Source: Algoriphagus sp. PAP.12 (GTDB lineage Bacteria; Bacteroidota; Bacteroidia; Cytophagales; Cyclobacteriaceae). Taken from it: a stretch of 64,000 bases of DNA. Numbering within the stretch: position 1 is the stretch's first letter; each line of letters starts with the position of its first letter. The notes under the pieces were generated by a model. That model did not search any database. It saw nothing but the letters and a program-made list of their open reading frames with translations, and was not told the origin of the DNA. The DNA lies in contig NZ_JAPPSQ010000002.1 in assembly GCF_026652115.1 (NCBI RefSeq), positions 62,001 to 126,000 of the forward strand. The letters are read 5' to 3'. Below are positions 8,285-17,269 of this stretch, piece by piece. Both the position numbers and the translations under genes were made by a program.

Positions 8285-9883
8285 ATGAAAAGGAAATTTT
8301 CAGATCTGCACTGTCACAACCATATGCGTGCGCATTTTCAGATGCAGGAAAAGCAAAAGAAATTCATGCGTAAAGGTGAGTTCAGTCCTTGGACTGTAAT
8401 TGCATCCAACGAAAGAAATAAATCTAAAGGAAAGATGGGAGCCTCCTACTCCCAGATGGATTTGGTCAAATGCTGGAATGCAAACCTAAGATTGACTTTT
8501 AACAGTCTCTACCCTTTGGAAAGACAGTTTGTGAAGGGAATGAAGGTCGAGGTTGGTGAAGACAAATGGTTTAAGTTTTTGGTGGCTTTTGCTACTTCCC
8601 ATCATCTTCCCATCAGAGATTTCATTCAGGTTGCTTATATGAGAATTCCGGATAAAGTCGTGGATTACTTCCAATCTCCGGATTATGACTATTGGGAGTC
8701 ACTCAATCGTGAGATGGAATTTGTCACAATGGATTCTGGGAAATTAATCCGTAAAAATGAAATCCATGTCCCTGGAAAAATCATTGGGGAATTCAAAGCC
8801 GCTACCAAAAGAGCCAGACTTTTCCCTCAAGAATATGTTGCTACTAATGCCACATATCGAATCCCTACCTCTAAGATAGAACTCAAGGCATCATTAGCCA
8901 ATGACCAGGAAATCACCATGGTTTTAACAGTTGAAGGAGCCCATGCTTTAGGAACTGATAGAATTAATTCCATCGAAGATGTATCGGATAGAATTCAGTT
9001 TATCAAGAACGTTTGGAAACATCCTGTCTTCTTTATCACCTTTGCCCATCACTTTGACAATAAGCTTTGTGGACATGCCCATTCCATTCCTGATACAGGT
9101 AAACTTTTGCTCAATCAGCGGGATAAAATGAACGGTGGCTTCAACAACAACGGTAGGAAAATCATCAAAGAGCTTTTGGGGATCAATTCTGATTTTGAAA
9201 AAGTTGATGATTTTGGATATCGAATTCTGATAGATGTAAAGCACATGAGTGCTCGCTCAAGAAAAGAATATTATTCGCTTGTAGAGAAATGTCTGAAAAA
9301 CGATGATAGAATCCCTGTGATCGCCTCACATTGTGGTTATTCAGGGATTTCTACACTTGACAGACATATTGAGCTTGAAAAAGAGGAAGTGGATGATTAT
9401 TGTGATGAAACTGGCCTATTCAATGCCTGGAACATCAATATGTGTGATGAGGATATCGAGATGATTGTGAAAACGAGAGGTTTATTCGGACTTTCCTTCG
9501 ATCAGAGAATTCTGGGAATCACCAAAAAGGACAAAGATACTAGGCGAAATGGCGTCCAATTGATTTGGGAGAATATTGAAGGCATCATTCTAAGTGCTTA
9601 TAACAATCCTAACTTGAACGAATTTGAAAAACCTCAAATCTGGAATTCCATTACCATCGGAACTGATTTTGAAGGACTGATTGATCCGGTAAACCCTTAT
9701 CCAAGTGCATTGGAATTTGAGTTGTTTGGCAATAACCTGGTATTTGAAATCGAGCAGGCTAGAAAAGATCCAGCAAAACCCCATTTGCATCATCTCAAAT
9801 CCAGAGAAGATGTAGAAAAGGCTGTAGATGGATTCTGTTATAATAATTCAGAGGCATTTGTTTTGGAGAATTATCCGGTATAA
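8285..9883 (+). CDS. Membrane dipeptidase (peptidase M19)-like amidohydrolase with long insertion, cytoplasmic
   Basis: The 532-residue protein carries the binuclear zinc signatures of renal dipeptidase: FSDLHCHNH at residue 5, VLTVEGAHALG near 220, SHCGYSG near 350 and ITIGTDFEGL near 460. No signal peptide or lipobox is present although family members are often exported. It is much longer than the usual 320-400 residues; the extra length sits between the first zinc motif and the Glu motif (about residues 15-210) and has no recognisable domain. It is coupled to the DUF900 hydrolase by a 2-base gap. The reaction is likely hydrolysis of a dipeptide, lactone or amide; the substrate is unknown. 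Confidence 0.8.
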   Translation: MKRKFSDLHCHNHMRAHFQMQEKQKKFMRKGEFSPWTVIASNERNKSKGKMGASYSQMDLVKCWNANLRLTFNSLYPLERQFVKGMKVEVGEDKWFKFLVAFATSHHLPIRDFIQVAYMRIPDKVVDYFQSPDYDYWESLNREMEFVTMDSGKLIRKNEIHVPGKIIGEFKAATKRARLFPQEYVATNATYRIPTSKIELKASLANDQEITMVLTVEGAHALGTDRINSIEDVSDRIQFIKNVWKHPVFFITFAHHFDNKLCGHAHSIPDTGKLLLNQRDKMNGGFNNNGRKIIKELLGINSDFEKVDDFGYRILIDVKHMSARSRKEYYSLVEKCLKNDDRIPVIASHCGYSGISTLDRHIELEKEEVDDYCDETGLFNAWNINMCDEDIEMIVKTRGLFGLSFDQRILGITKKDKDTRRNGVQLIWENIEGIILSAYNNPNLNEFEKPQIWNSITIGTDFEGLIDPVNPYPSALEFELFGNNLVFEIEQARKDPAKPHLHHLKSREDVEKAVDGFCYNNSEAFVLENYPV

Positions 9884-9969
9884 TTTGGAATGGTCCATTT
9901 ATTTAAACCTTTCTAGACTATTCTGAAACCTAGAATTCAGATTAGAAAAGATCATCCAAATTTCTCTTC

Positions 9970-11190
9970 ATGAAATATCGCTTACTTTTTGGGGTAGTGT
10001 CCATTTTAATTTTCTTCTCCTGCAACTCGTCAAAAAATTGGTATAAAGGGAATCTTCATACTCATTCTTACTGGAGTGATGGGGATAATTATCCAGAAAT
10101 GATCATGGACTGGTATAAATCTCATGGGTATGACTTTGCTGTTCTTTCCGATCACAACACCCTTCAAAAAGGTGAAAAATGGAAATTGCTTCCGAAAGCT
10201 CCGATGCACGAGTTAGCCTTTGAAAATTATTTAGAAAAATATGGTGATGATTGGGTAGAGCAAAGAACAGATTCTGCAGGCAGAGTGCATGTGAAGCTTA
10301 AAACCCTTGAGGAATATCGGCCTCTTTTTGAAGAAAAAGAAAAGTTTTTAATTATTCAATCTGAAGAAGTCACGGCAAGTTTTGAAAAGAAACCCATCCA
10401 TATGAATGTGACAAACATTCAGGAATTTATTGAACCAGCTGATGGTAATTCTGTAACTCAAATCTTGCAGAATAATTTAGATCAGGTTAAGGAGCAACGG
10501 GAAAAATCCGGTCATCCTATGTTCTTGCATATCAATCACCCCAATTTCGTATGGGCTATTACACCTGATGACATCATAAATCTTACAGGCGAAAGATTCT
10601 TTGAGGTTTATAATGGACATCCCCAGGTTCATAATTACGGAGATAGCCTTAGGCCAAGTATGGAAGCTTTATGGGACCGAGTTCAAGTAGCTTATCTTTT
10701 AGCCGGAAAAGAGCTCTTGTATGGATTAGCTGTTGATGACGCGCATAACTATCACGTCTTTGATGAAAATTCTAGCAACCCAGGTCGTGGTTGGGTGCAG
10801 GTTCGAGCCAAGTCCCTTCAGGCAAAGGATCTTATCGAGTCAATGGAGTCTGGAGATTTTTATAGTAGTACGGGGGTCATTCTGAATGACCTTAAATTTG
10901 ATGGAAAGAAATTAAAGTTCTCAATCAAGCCAGAAGATGGAGTTGATTATACTATCCGATTTTTTGGTGCAAAAAAATCAGACCCAACTCATTCAGGAGT
11001 ATTGCTTCAAGAAATTAAGGGAACAAAAGGAAGTTATACATTAGGAGAAGATGACCTTTATGTACGGGCAAGAATCACCTCCTCCAAATCAAAAGAAAAC
11101 CCCTACCGTCCTGGAGATATGGAAGAAGCCTGGATACAACCTGTTACCAATAAGATGAGAGTAAACCTAAATCAAAATAAACTCTTTTAA
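9970..11190 (+). CDS. PHP-domain metallohydrolase lipoprotein (CehA/McbA-like)
   Basis: The 406-residue protein has a lipoprotein signal (IFFSCNSS, Cys19). Right after it come the PHP metal motifs GNLHTHSYWSDGD and DFAVLSDHNTL, and later HINHPNF and GLAVDDAHNY, which together supply His and Asp ligands for two or three metals. CehA/McbA-type members hydrolyse carbamate esters, others phosphoesters; the substrate here cannot be told. The C-terminal 90 residues are beta-rich and may bind the substrate or the surface. It is 86 bases downstream of the M19 gene and convergent with the tryptophan dioxygenase gene, with only 15 bases between them. Confidence 0.85.
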   Translation: MKYRLLFGVVSILIFFSCNSSKNWYKGNLHTHSYWSDGDNYPEMIMDWYKSHGYDFAVLSDHNTLQKGEKWKLLPKAPMHELAFENYLEKYGDDWVEQRTDSAGRVHVKLKTLEEYRPLFEEKEKFLIIQSEEVTASFEKKPIHMNVTNIQEFIEPADGNSVTQILQNNLDQVKEQREKSGHPMFLHINHPNFVWAITPDDIINLTGERFFEVYNGHPQVHNYGDSLRPSMEALWDRVQVAYLLAGKELLYGLAVDDAHNYHVFDENSSNPGRGWVQVRAKSLQAKDLIESMESGDFYSSTGVILNDLKFDGKKLKFSIKPEDGVDYTIRFFGAKKSDPTHSGVLLQEIKGTKGSYTLGEDDLYVRARITSSKSKENPYRPGDMEEAWIQPVTNKMRVNLNQNKLF

Positions 11191-11205
11191 TTCGCTTGAA
11201 TACCT

Positions 11206-12168
11206 TTAGTCTTCCTCTCCAAATATTTCTTTGACTACCCATCCTTTTCCCCAATTGTCTTTTTCCTCATCTGACCAAAGCTCAGGGAAGAAAATTACCT
11301 TTTGGAAGCGTGGCGGTAAATATTTTTGCCAGTTGGTTCCGCCGGTTGCAGCAATATCCACAGGGTCTCTTTGCAAATATCTGACGGCGGATTTATAATG
11401 TGCCAATGGCCAAAACACGTTTGCCTTCAGGTCAAACTTTCTCATTAATTCCGTAAGTTCCTCAGAAGGATTTTCCAACTCCATGTATTTCTGCCAGATA
11501 TTTTTCCTTCTATAACTTTCGATCAAATCCTTAAGCTGTTTGGCATATTTGAGTTCAAAAGTCTTTAATGTTAAAGTCTTTTCCCCTGTAGCCAATTCAA
11601 TCGCGCCTTGTTGCCAATACAGATGTTCAAAAATATCATCAGCTGGAGAATGGTAATCAAACTCATCTCTTTTCAACAAAGTCACCAAATGATGCGCATC
11701 AGTAGACATCAATTCAATTTCTCGATATTGAGCACTTTGGAAACCAGATGAAGGAAGTAGAGACATTCTAAACTTCAAAAATTGATCCTTGTCCATCCCC
11801 TTCCACATCACTGCATAGGAACCAATCAATTGATCAAAATACATAATGATACGATCCAAATGCTTCGAAAAATCTGTTTCATTCAGGCTTTTCTCTTCAG
11901 CTATCTGCTCTATTTCATTGATTATCAATTTGAAGTATAATTCCGTAATCTGATGATACATGATAAAAATCTTCTCATCTTTTTGATTGGTTTTGGGCTG
12001 CTGTAAAGAAAGCAACACATCCAAATTGATATAATCCCAATAAGTTAGATAATCAGCATAAAGAAGCCCTTCCAGATAGGAAAGCATATCTTGACCGGAT
12101 GCTTTGTATTTCTCTTCCAGTTGCTTGATTTTCTCTAAAATTTCAGGATTAAACTGGTACTCAGCCAT
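11206..12168 (-). CDS. kynA: Tryptophan 2,3-dioxygenase
   Basis: This heme enzyme opens the indole ring of L-tryptophan to N-formylkynurenine, the first step of the kynurenine pathway. The 320 residues show family signatures: IMYHQITELYFKLIINEI near residue 70, SSGFQSAQYREIELM near 137 whose Arg binds the substrate carboxylate, HYKSAVRYL near 255 whose His is the proximal heme ligand, and ATGGTNWQKYLPP in the C-terminal loop. The sequence belongs to the short bacterial TDO branch. It is divergent from glutaryl-CoA dehydrogenase across 117 bases, which suggests tryptophan catabolism rather than only NAD synthesis. No other kynurenine pathway gene lies in the window. Confidence 0.93.
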   Translation of the reverse strand: MAEYQFNPEILEKIKQLEEKYKASGQDMLSYLEGLLYADYLTYWDYINLDVLLSLQQPKTNQKDEKIFIMYHQITELYFKLIINEIEQIAEEKSLNETDFSKHLDRIIMYFDQLIGSYAVMWKGMDKDQFLKFRMSLLPSSGFQSAQYREIELMSTDAHHLVTLLKRDEFDYHSPADDIFEHLYWQQGAIELATGEKTLTLKTFELKYAKQLKDLIESYRRKNIWQKYMELENPSEELTELMRKFDLKANVFWPLAHYKSAVRYLQRDPVDIAATGGTNWQKYLPPRFQKVIFFPELWSDEEKDNWGKGWVVKEIFGEED

Positions 12169-12285
12169 GGGTATTTTTTAGGAAAAATGATAGTTTTTTA
12201 GCCCCCTTTCTATTTACTTCGAAAGGTGGCCATTTTTAATTAGCCCGACAAAAATCACTGATTCATTTTAATAAACCAAAATACC

Positions 12286-13491
12286 ATGGCGGGAGTTGAA
12301 ATCCATAAATCCCAAAAACAGGACACATTCGAAGGAGTTGATTTCTTGGATCTGGATGATTTGCTTACTGAAGAGCATCAGTTGATCAGGAGTTCTATCC
12401 GAGATTTCGTCAAAAAAGAAATTTCACCCTACATCGAAGACTGGGCACAAAAGTCTCATTTTCCTGAAGAAATCGTTAAAAAATTTGGAGAAGTAGGTGC
12501 ATTTGGCCCTCAAATTCCAGAAGAATACGGCGGAGGAGGTTTAGATTATATTTCCTACGGATTGATCATGCAGGAGATTGAGAGAGGTGATTCGGGAATG
12601 AGATCCACAGCATCCGTACAAGGTTCACTGGTTATGTATCCGATTTATAAATTTGGATCTGAGGAGCAAAAGAAAAAATATCTTCCCAAACTCGCTTCAG
12701 GAGAAATGCTGGGTTGCTTTGGATTGACAGAACCGGATCACGGTTCGAATCCAAGTGGAATGGTCACCAACTTCAAGGATATGGGAGACCATTACTTGCT
12801 AAATGGAGCAAAAATGTGGATTTCCAATTCCCCAAAAGCGGATATCGCAGTTGTCTGGGCCAAAAACGAAGAAGGAAGAATTCATGGATTAATTGTTGAA
12901 AGAGGAATGGAAGGCTTTTCCACCCCAGAGACTCACAACAAATGGTCACTTAGAGCCTCCTGTACAGGTGAATTGGTATTTGATAATGTCAAAGTACCCA
13001 AGGAGAACTTACTACCCGGAAAATCTGGCTTAGGAGCTCCTTTGATGTGTTTGGACTCTGCAAGGTTTGGGATAGCCTGGGGAGTGGTCGGCGCGGCGAT
13101 GGATTGCTATGAATCAGCCAGAAAATATGCTGCAGAACGGATTCAGTTTGGAAAGCCTATTGCTGGATTTCAATTGACTCAGAAAAAGCTATCTGAAATG
13201 CTCACTGAAATCACCAAGGCACAGCTATTGGCTTGGAAAGTCGGCAAAATGATGAATGAAGGAAAAGCTAAAACAATTCACATCTCCATGGCCAAAAGGA
13301 ACAATGTAGAAATGGCTTTAAACATCGCCAGAGAAGCCAGACAGATTCACGGAGGTATGGGAATCACGGGAGAGTATCCGATTATGCGTCATATGATGAA
13401 TTTGGAATCCGTAATTACATACGAAGGAACCCATGATATTCATTTATTGATCTTGGGGAATGAAATCACCGGAATTCCAGCTTTTAAATAG
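12286..13491 (+). CDS. gcdH: Glutaryl-CoA dehydrogenase (acyl-CoA dehydrogenase family)
   Basis: A 401-residue flavoprotein that oxidises and decarboxylates glutaryl-CoA to crotonyl-CoA, the convergence point of lysine and tryptophan breakdown. It follows mitochondrial GCDH closely: MRSTASVQGSLVMYPI (Arg for the glutaryl carboxylate), GCFGLTEPDHGSNPSGM, the FAD motif WISNSPKADIAVVW, QIHGGMGITGEYPIMRH, and the catalytic Glu in YEGTHDIHLLIL. Generic acyl-CoA dehydrogenases lack the combination of the RSTxSVQ and YEGTHDIH motifs. It stands alone on its strand, divergent from tryptophan dioxygenase, and ends in a terminator at 13555-13594. Electrons should pass to ETF. Confidence 0.92.
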   Translation: MAGVEIHKSQKQDTFEGVDFLDLDDLLTEEHQLIRSSIRDFVKKEISPYIEDWAQKSHFPEEIVKKFGEVGAFGPQIPEEYGGGGLDYISYGLIMQEIERGDSGMRSTASVQGSLVMYPIYKFGSEEQKKKYLPKLASGEMLGCFGLTEPDHGSNPSGMVTNFKDMGDHYLLNGAKMWISNSPKADIAVVWAKNEEGRIHGLIVERGMEGFSTPETHNKWSLRASCTGELVFDNVKVPKENLLPGKSGLGAPLMCLDSARFGIAWGVVGAAMDCYESARKYAAERIQFGKPIAGFQLTQKKLSEMLTEITKAQLLAWKVGKMMNEGKAKTIHISMAKRNNVEMALNIAREARQIHGGMGITGEYPIMRHMMNLESVITYEGTHDIHLLILGNEITGIPAFK

Positions 13492-13499
13492 GTGTTTCC

Positions 13500-13539
13500 C
13501 ACTGATTTCCACAGATATGAACACAAATTTTCACAGATA
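13500..13539. repeat. Degenerate 22-base tandem direct repeat
   Basis: Two imperfect copies of CACTGATTTCCACAGATA and CACAAATTTTCACAGATA start at 13500 and 13522. They lie just after the gcdH stop. The style resembles short dispersed intergenic repeats in Bacteroidota genomes. With only two copies visible this could be chance. Confidence 0.4.
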
Positions 13540-13554
13540 ATCAAAACATATAAT

Positions 13555-13594
13555 AAAAAATCCCCTAGAGTTAACCTTCAGGGGATTTTCTTTT
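13555..13594. terminator. Intrinsic terminator after gcdH
   Basis: A ten-pair stem (AAAATCCCCT with AGGGGATTTT) encloses a 13-base loop and is followed by CTTTT on the plus strand and by six T on the minus strand. It can end gcdH and back up the distant 3' end of the convergent T9SS protein gene. Confidence 0.8.
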
Positions 13595-13770
13595 AATGCT
13601 TAGAATAATTATCAAATAATCTGTATTCACGTCAGTATTAAATGAAAATTTTTAAAATAAAGCCTTGAAAATCAGGTCGAGGAAGCTTCTTTCACCTGTA
13701 TTCGATCTTATAGCCTTTTTAGCGTAGGCTAATTGGAAGGTCGTGCAAAAGCGGTTAATCAGAAAAATAA
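13595..13770. other. Intergenic region 3' of the T9SS protein gene
   Basis: This stretch lies between the gcdH terminator and the stop codon of the large secreted protein. It holds no ORF with a plausible start and no tRNA-like fold. Nothing functional was recognised. Confidence 0.4.
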
Positions 13771-16700
13771 TTAATCCAACCTCACAAACCTACCCAAGAA
13801 GATTCGATGGTCATGACTTTCGACCATCACAGAATAGGTTCCTGAGGCTAAAGTCGAAACATCCAGTCTGATTTGTTTTGAAGATTGATGAATCATGAAA
13901 ACTGATTGACCTACATCCTTTCCATTGAGGTCGTAGACTTTCCAAGAGTTTTCTGCAAATTCCAAATCACCTTTTGGTTCAAAAACGACTTCCGCTTTAC
14001 TTGGATTTGGATAAATCACCAATGCCTCAGCTTCAATTTGTTTTCCACCCGGGAATCCTGAAATTGTCATTTCCACAGCCTTTAAATGTGTAGAACAGCC
14101 AAATTCATTGGTAATAGAAACACTAAAGCTTCCCATTTGATTGACCTCAAAAGTTTGATTGGCAGCTCCTGATATAGCTTGATCCCCTTTATACCATTGA
14201 TAGGTATACATGCCTTCTGGAGCTATTAAAATATTTCCATCAACTTTAATCTCACCTTGTGGAATATCAATTAATTGGACTTCAAACACACCAGTTTCTG
14301 CCAAACATCCACCAGAATACCTGATCACAGCATGATATGCTCCTCCTTCCTCGATTGTAATGTTTTTTCCTGATTGTTCAGCTATCTCAACCCCATTTCT
14401 TCTCCATCTGACCACTTCAAATTCTGCCTCAGAAGATAGAGTCAATTCTGTGCTATTTCCTTCGCACAATTCCGTTACTCCCTCGATAAAGACTGGTTTA
14501 CTATCAACCCAAGTCAGATTTAAAGTAGCAGTGCTCTCAGTAACATTTCCAGAATTATCCTCTGCTCTTATCTCAATGGGGGTTTCTGAAGCAAAATCTC
14601 CACAACCAACCTCTTGTTTACTAATTGTCAGAGATTTGATTCCACAATTATCTGTGACACTTTCCACAAACATTTCAGGAGTCAATTCAATTGCTCCTAT
14701 TGAAGGATCAAAGTTTAAACTGACATTCTTAGAAACAATTACAGGCTTGGAATTATCCTTTACCAAAACAGTGGTTGTTTCCTCCCAAATTTGCCCAGAT
14801 TGACTTTCAATCCTTATTTCAAGGGTATGTTCACCAAGACTTTCACAGTCGAAATTCAAGTCAGAAGTAGTGATTTCTAAATCTTGAGAAGGTGGCCAGG
14901 AAGTAAATAAGTCAGATATTTCTAAACTTGCCTCACCATTTTCATCCAAATTCAATTCGATCAAATCCTTCACTGGAGCAAAAGGCACATCTGTAACTGA
15001 AATCTCTAATTTATTAGACTCAACAATGCATCCTGATGCCAATCGAAGAGTTGCAAAATAGTTTCCAGCTTGATTCACAACGATGGTTTTGCCTTTGATT
15101 CCATCCATGATTGAACCATTTCTATACCAAGAGATCACCTCATAATCCAACTCCTCTCCCAGAGACAATTCTACTGTTCCCCCAGAATAAAGTGGTTTAT
15201 TGGCTTGAAGACTTACTTTCTGAGATTCAATTGTAGAAAACTCGACAGAAATGCTTCTAATGGTTTCGTTACCTGAATTATCCTTTACTGTTATTTTAAT
15301 TTCTTGAATTAATTCTAAATCACCACATTCAAATCTGGTTTTACTGAGGCTTACAGTTGCAATTCCGCAATTATCATCAAGATTTGTAATAAAGATTTCT
15401 GGATTTACCTCTAAAATTCCTTTTGACTTATCGAACTCCAGAACTTTGGATTCAGCAATTAAAACAGGTGAAATTTTATCCTTAACTAATACTTTCACCA
15501 CTTGAGACCACACATTTCCTGATCCATCCAAGATTTTTACCAAAACTTCATTGATACCTAGGTTATCACAATAATAATCTGGTCCAATAGAAAACTCACT
15601 TGTCCAATTAGAAGCAGGAACATTTTCCAAGTAATCTTTTAGTGTAGTTTTTCCTATTCCCTCACCATTCAATTCAACTTCTATTTGATTTTTAAAAACA
15701 GGTTTTTCACTATTTGCCTTAAATACTACCTGAAAAACTCCAAATGATTCATCTGTATGAACAGGATCATGAGGCATATTTCCTTTTGGAGCCAAGGATA
15801 ATTTATGATTCATGGGTAATTCTAAGGGTTGCCCATTATAATTCCCATTAATTTTATATTCTGAAAAGAAAGGATTTTGAAAGTCTATTATTTGAAAAGC
15901 TGTTCCATTTTCGATTCCGAACTGAGAAAAATCAACTTTCACCGAGGAAGTCTTGCCTGGGTTTACAATTGTTACATAATACTTGCCTTCTTCATATTTA
16001 TTCTTTCGAATAAATACTTTCGGATCTTGTGGAATACTTAAAGCCAATGTGCTGGTTTGATCAAAACCTGAAGACAACTTCCATTGAGCAAAATTACTTC
16101 CAGTAAATGGCTGTGGATCATTAGAGGACTGGAAATAAGAATTTTCATCCCAATAAGTACCTGTCATTGAAGTAGGTAAAGTCAAGAATTGAAGAAATTT
16201 CCCGTGATTATTATATAGAATATTTCCTGAAAATCTAAGATTTTCTAATGGCTGAAATTCAACAACATTCCTCCCTCCCATTAAAAAATTATTATAAAAC
16301 TCAATTTTATTATTTGGTTGATAGTTTCTACCAATTGTCACGTTACTTACTTTCTCACTCGATAGTCTTCCTCCTTGCAGATCAGAGTAAAATACGTTGT
16401 CATAAACCTTCATTTGATGACTCAAATTATTTTGTGATCCTATAGTAAAATTATGAGGAGGCCTAAATAGAAACTCATTGAAATTTGCAATTGCTCCAGT
16501 GTTGAAAGAAGTATTTTCAAAGCTTATTATCCCTGCATTTTCCGGATTTGTTGTATATAAATTAAATCCCTGAGAAGCATTCTGAAACACAATATTATTC
16601 TGAAGGATTTTTGGATTACTAACCTGATTATGTTGGACATATAAACCATGACCTGTTCCTCTGTAGGGAGATTGATTTCCATTATTAAAAATTACACAAC

Positions 16701-17235
16701 CATAAACTTCCAAATCAAGAGCTGGGCTCCATAATTCAAGTCCACCACCAGACACATCATAGATCCAGCAATTAATTAACTTCACATTGGTGCCAAAAAC
16801 AGAAATTCCTGTTTCATAAACTACAGAATTCCCTAAATCTTCCCTTTTCTCCTCGGTAGTAGAACTAATATGAATACCTATTAACCAGACATTCGAACCA
16901 TTTACAGTTATGGCAGATCCATTAGTTCTATTGATTCCAGGGTTGATTTTTGCTTCACCAGAATTTTGTGGAAGTATATATATCGGTTTTTCAATTGTTC
17001 CACTTTTCTCAAAGATGAAGTTTCCATCATACCTGCCATCTAATAAAATCAAACTATCCCCAGGGTTCAGTGGGGAGCCTAAGGAAAATGCATAATTTAA
17101 GCTTATTGGATTTTCAGGGCTATTACCTGTATTAGTATCATTTCCATTAGGAGCAGCATATTTTATACCGGCAAATGAACTAGAAAAAGAAAGTAAGCTT
17201 ATTAGAAAAATGAAGGATATAAAAAAACTACGCAT
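13771..17235 (-). CDS. Large T9SS-secreted surface protein: beta-helix, repeated Ig/HYR-like modules, Por sorting domain
   Basis: The 1154-residue protein has a Sec signal (SSSFAG), then a right-handed parallel beta-helix of the DUF1565/polysaccharide-lyase style starting YAAPNGNDTNTGNSPENP and running to about residue 400. After a beta-rich linker come two copies of a three-part module at about 510-750 and 755-990: a 75-residue sandwich, a HYR-like domain ending in KDNSGNE / EDNSGNV, and a PKD/Ig-like domain with SWYRNG / RWRRNG. A third Ig-like domain (YTYQWYKGD) precedes the C-terminal type IX sorting domain (VIYPNPS to FLGRFVRLD). It is probably a cell-surface glycan-binding or glycan-degrading protein; no catalytic residues can be assigned. 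It follows the DUF1573 gene by 34 bases. Confidence 0.85.
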   Translation of the reverse strand: MRSFFISFIFLISLLSFSSSFAGIKYAAPNGNDTNTGNSPENPISLNYAFSLGSPLNPGDSLILLDGRYDGNFIFEKSGTIEKPIYILPQNSGEAKINPGINRTNGSAITVNGSNVWLIGIHISSTTEEKREDLGNSVVYETGISVFGTNVKLINCWIYDVSGGGLELWSPALDLEVYGCVIFNNGNQSPYRGTGHGLYVQHNQVSNPKILQNNIVFQNASQGFNLYTTNPENAGIISFENTSFNTGAIANFNEFLFRPPHNFTIGSQNNLSHQMKVYDNVFYSDLQGGRLSSEKVSNVTIGRNYQPNNKIEFYNNFLMGGRNVVEFQPLENLRFSGNILYNNHGKFLQFLTLPTSMTGTYWDENSYFQSSNDPQPFTGSNFAQWKLSSGFDQTSTLALSIPQDPKVFIRKNKYEEGKYYVTIVNPGKTSSVKVDFSQFGIENGTAFQIIDFQNPFFSEYKINGNYNGQPLELPMNHKLSLAPKGNMPHDPVHTDESFGVFQVVFKANSEKPVFKNQIEVELNGEGIGKTTLKDYLENVPASNWTSEFSIGPDYYCDNLGINEVLVKILDGSGNVWSQVVKVLVKDKISPVLIAESKVLEFDKSKGILEVNPEIFITNLDDNCGIATVSLSKTRFECGDLELIQEIKITVKDNSGNETIRSISVEFSTIESQKVSLQANKPLYSGGTVELSLGEELDYEVISWYRNGSIMDGIKGKTIVVNQAGNYFATLRLASGCIVESNKLEISVTDVPFAPVKDLIELNLDENGEASLEISDLFTSWPPSQDLEITTSDLNFDCESLGEHTLEIRIESQSGQIWEETTTVLVKDNSKPVIVSKNVSLNFDPSIGAIELTPEMFVESVTDNCGIKSLTISKQEVGCGDFASETPIEIRAEDNSGNVTESTATLNLTWVDSKPVFIEGVTELCEGNSTELTLSSEAEFEVVRWRRNGVEIAEQSGKNITIEEGGAYHAVIRYSGGCLAETGVFEVQLIDIPQGEIKVDGNILIAPEGMYTYQWYKGDQAISGAANQTFEVNQMGSFSVSITNEFGCSTHLKAVEMTISGFPGGKQIEAEALVIYPNPSKAEVVFEPKGDLEFAENSWKVYDLNGKDVGQSVFMIHQSSKQIRLDVSTLASGTYSVMVESHDHRIFLGRFVRLD

Positions 17236-17269
17236 TAGAGTCCGATTTTTTTAAATATAAGTATGTACT

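Noticed and set aside
14360-14803. 147-residue plus-strand ORF inside the T9SS protein gene
   Set aside because: Antisense to a clear multidomain coding sequence; rich in Ser, Leu and Phe as expected from the complement frame; no promoter or family match.
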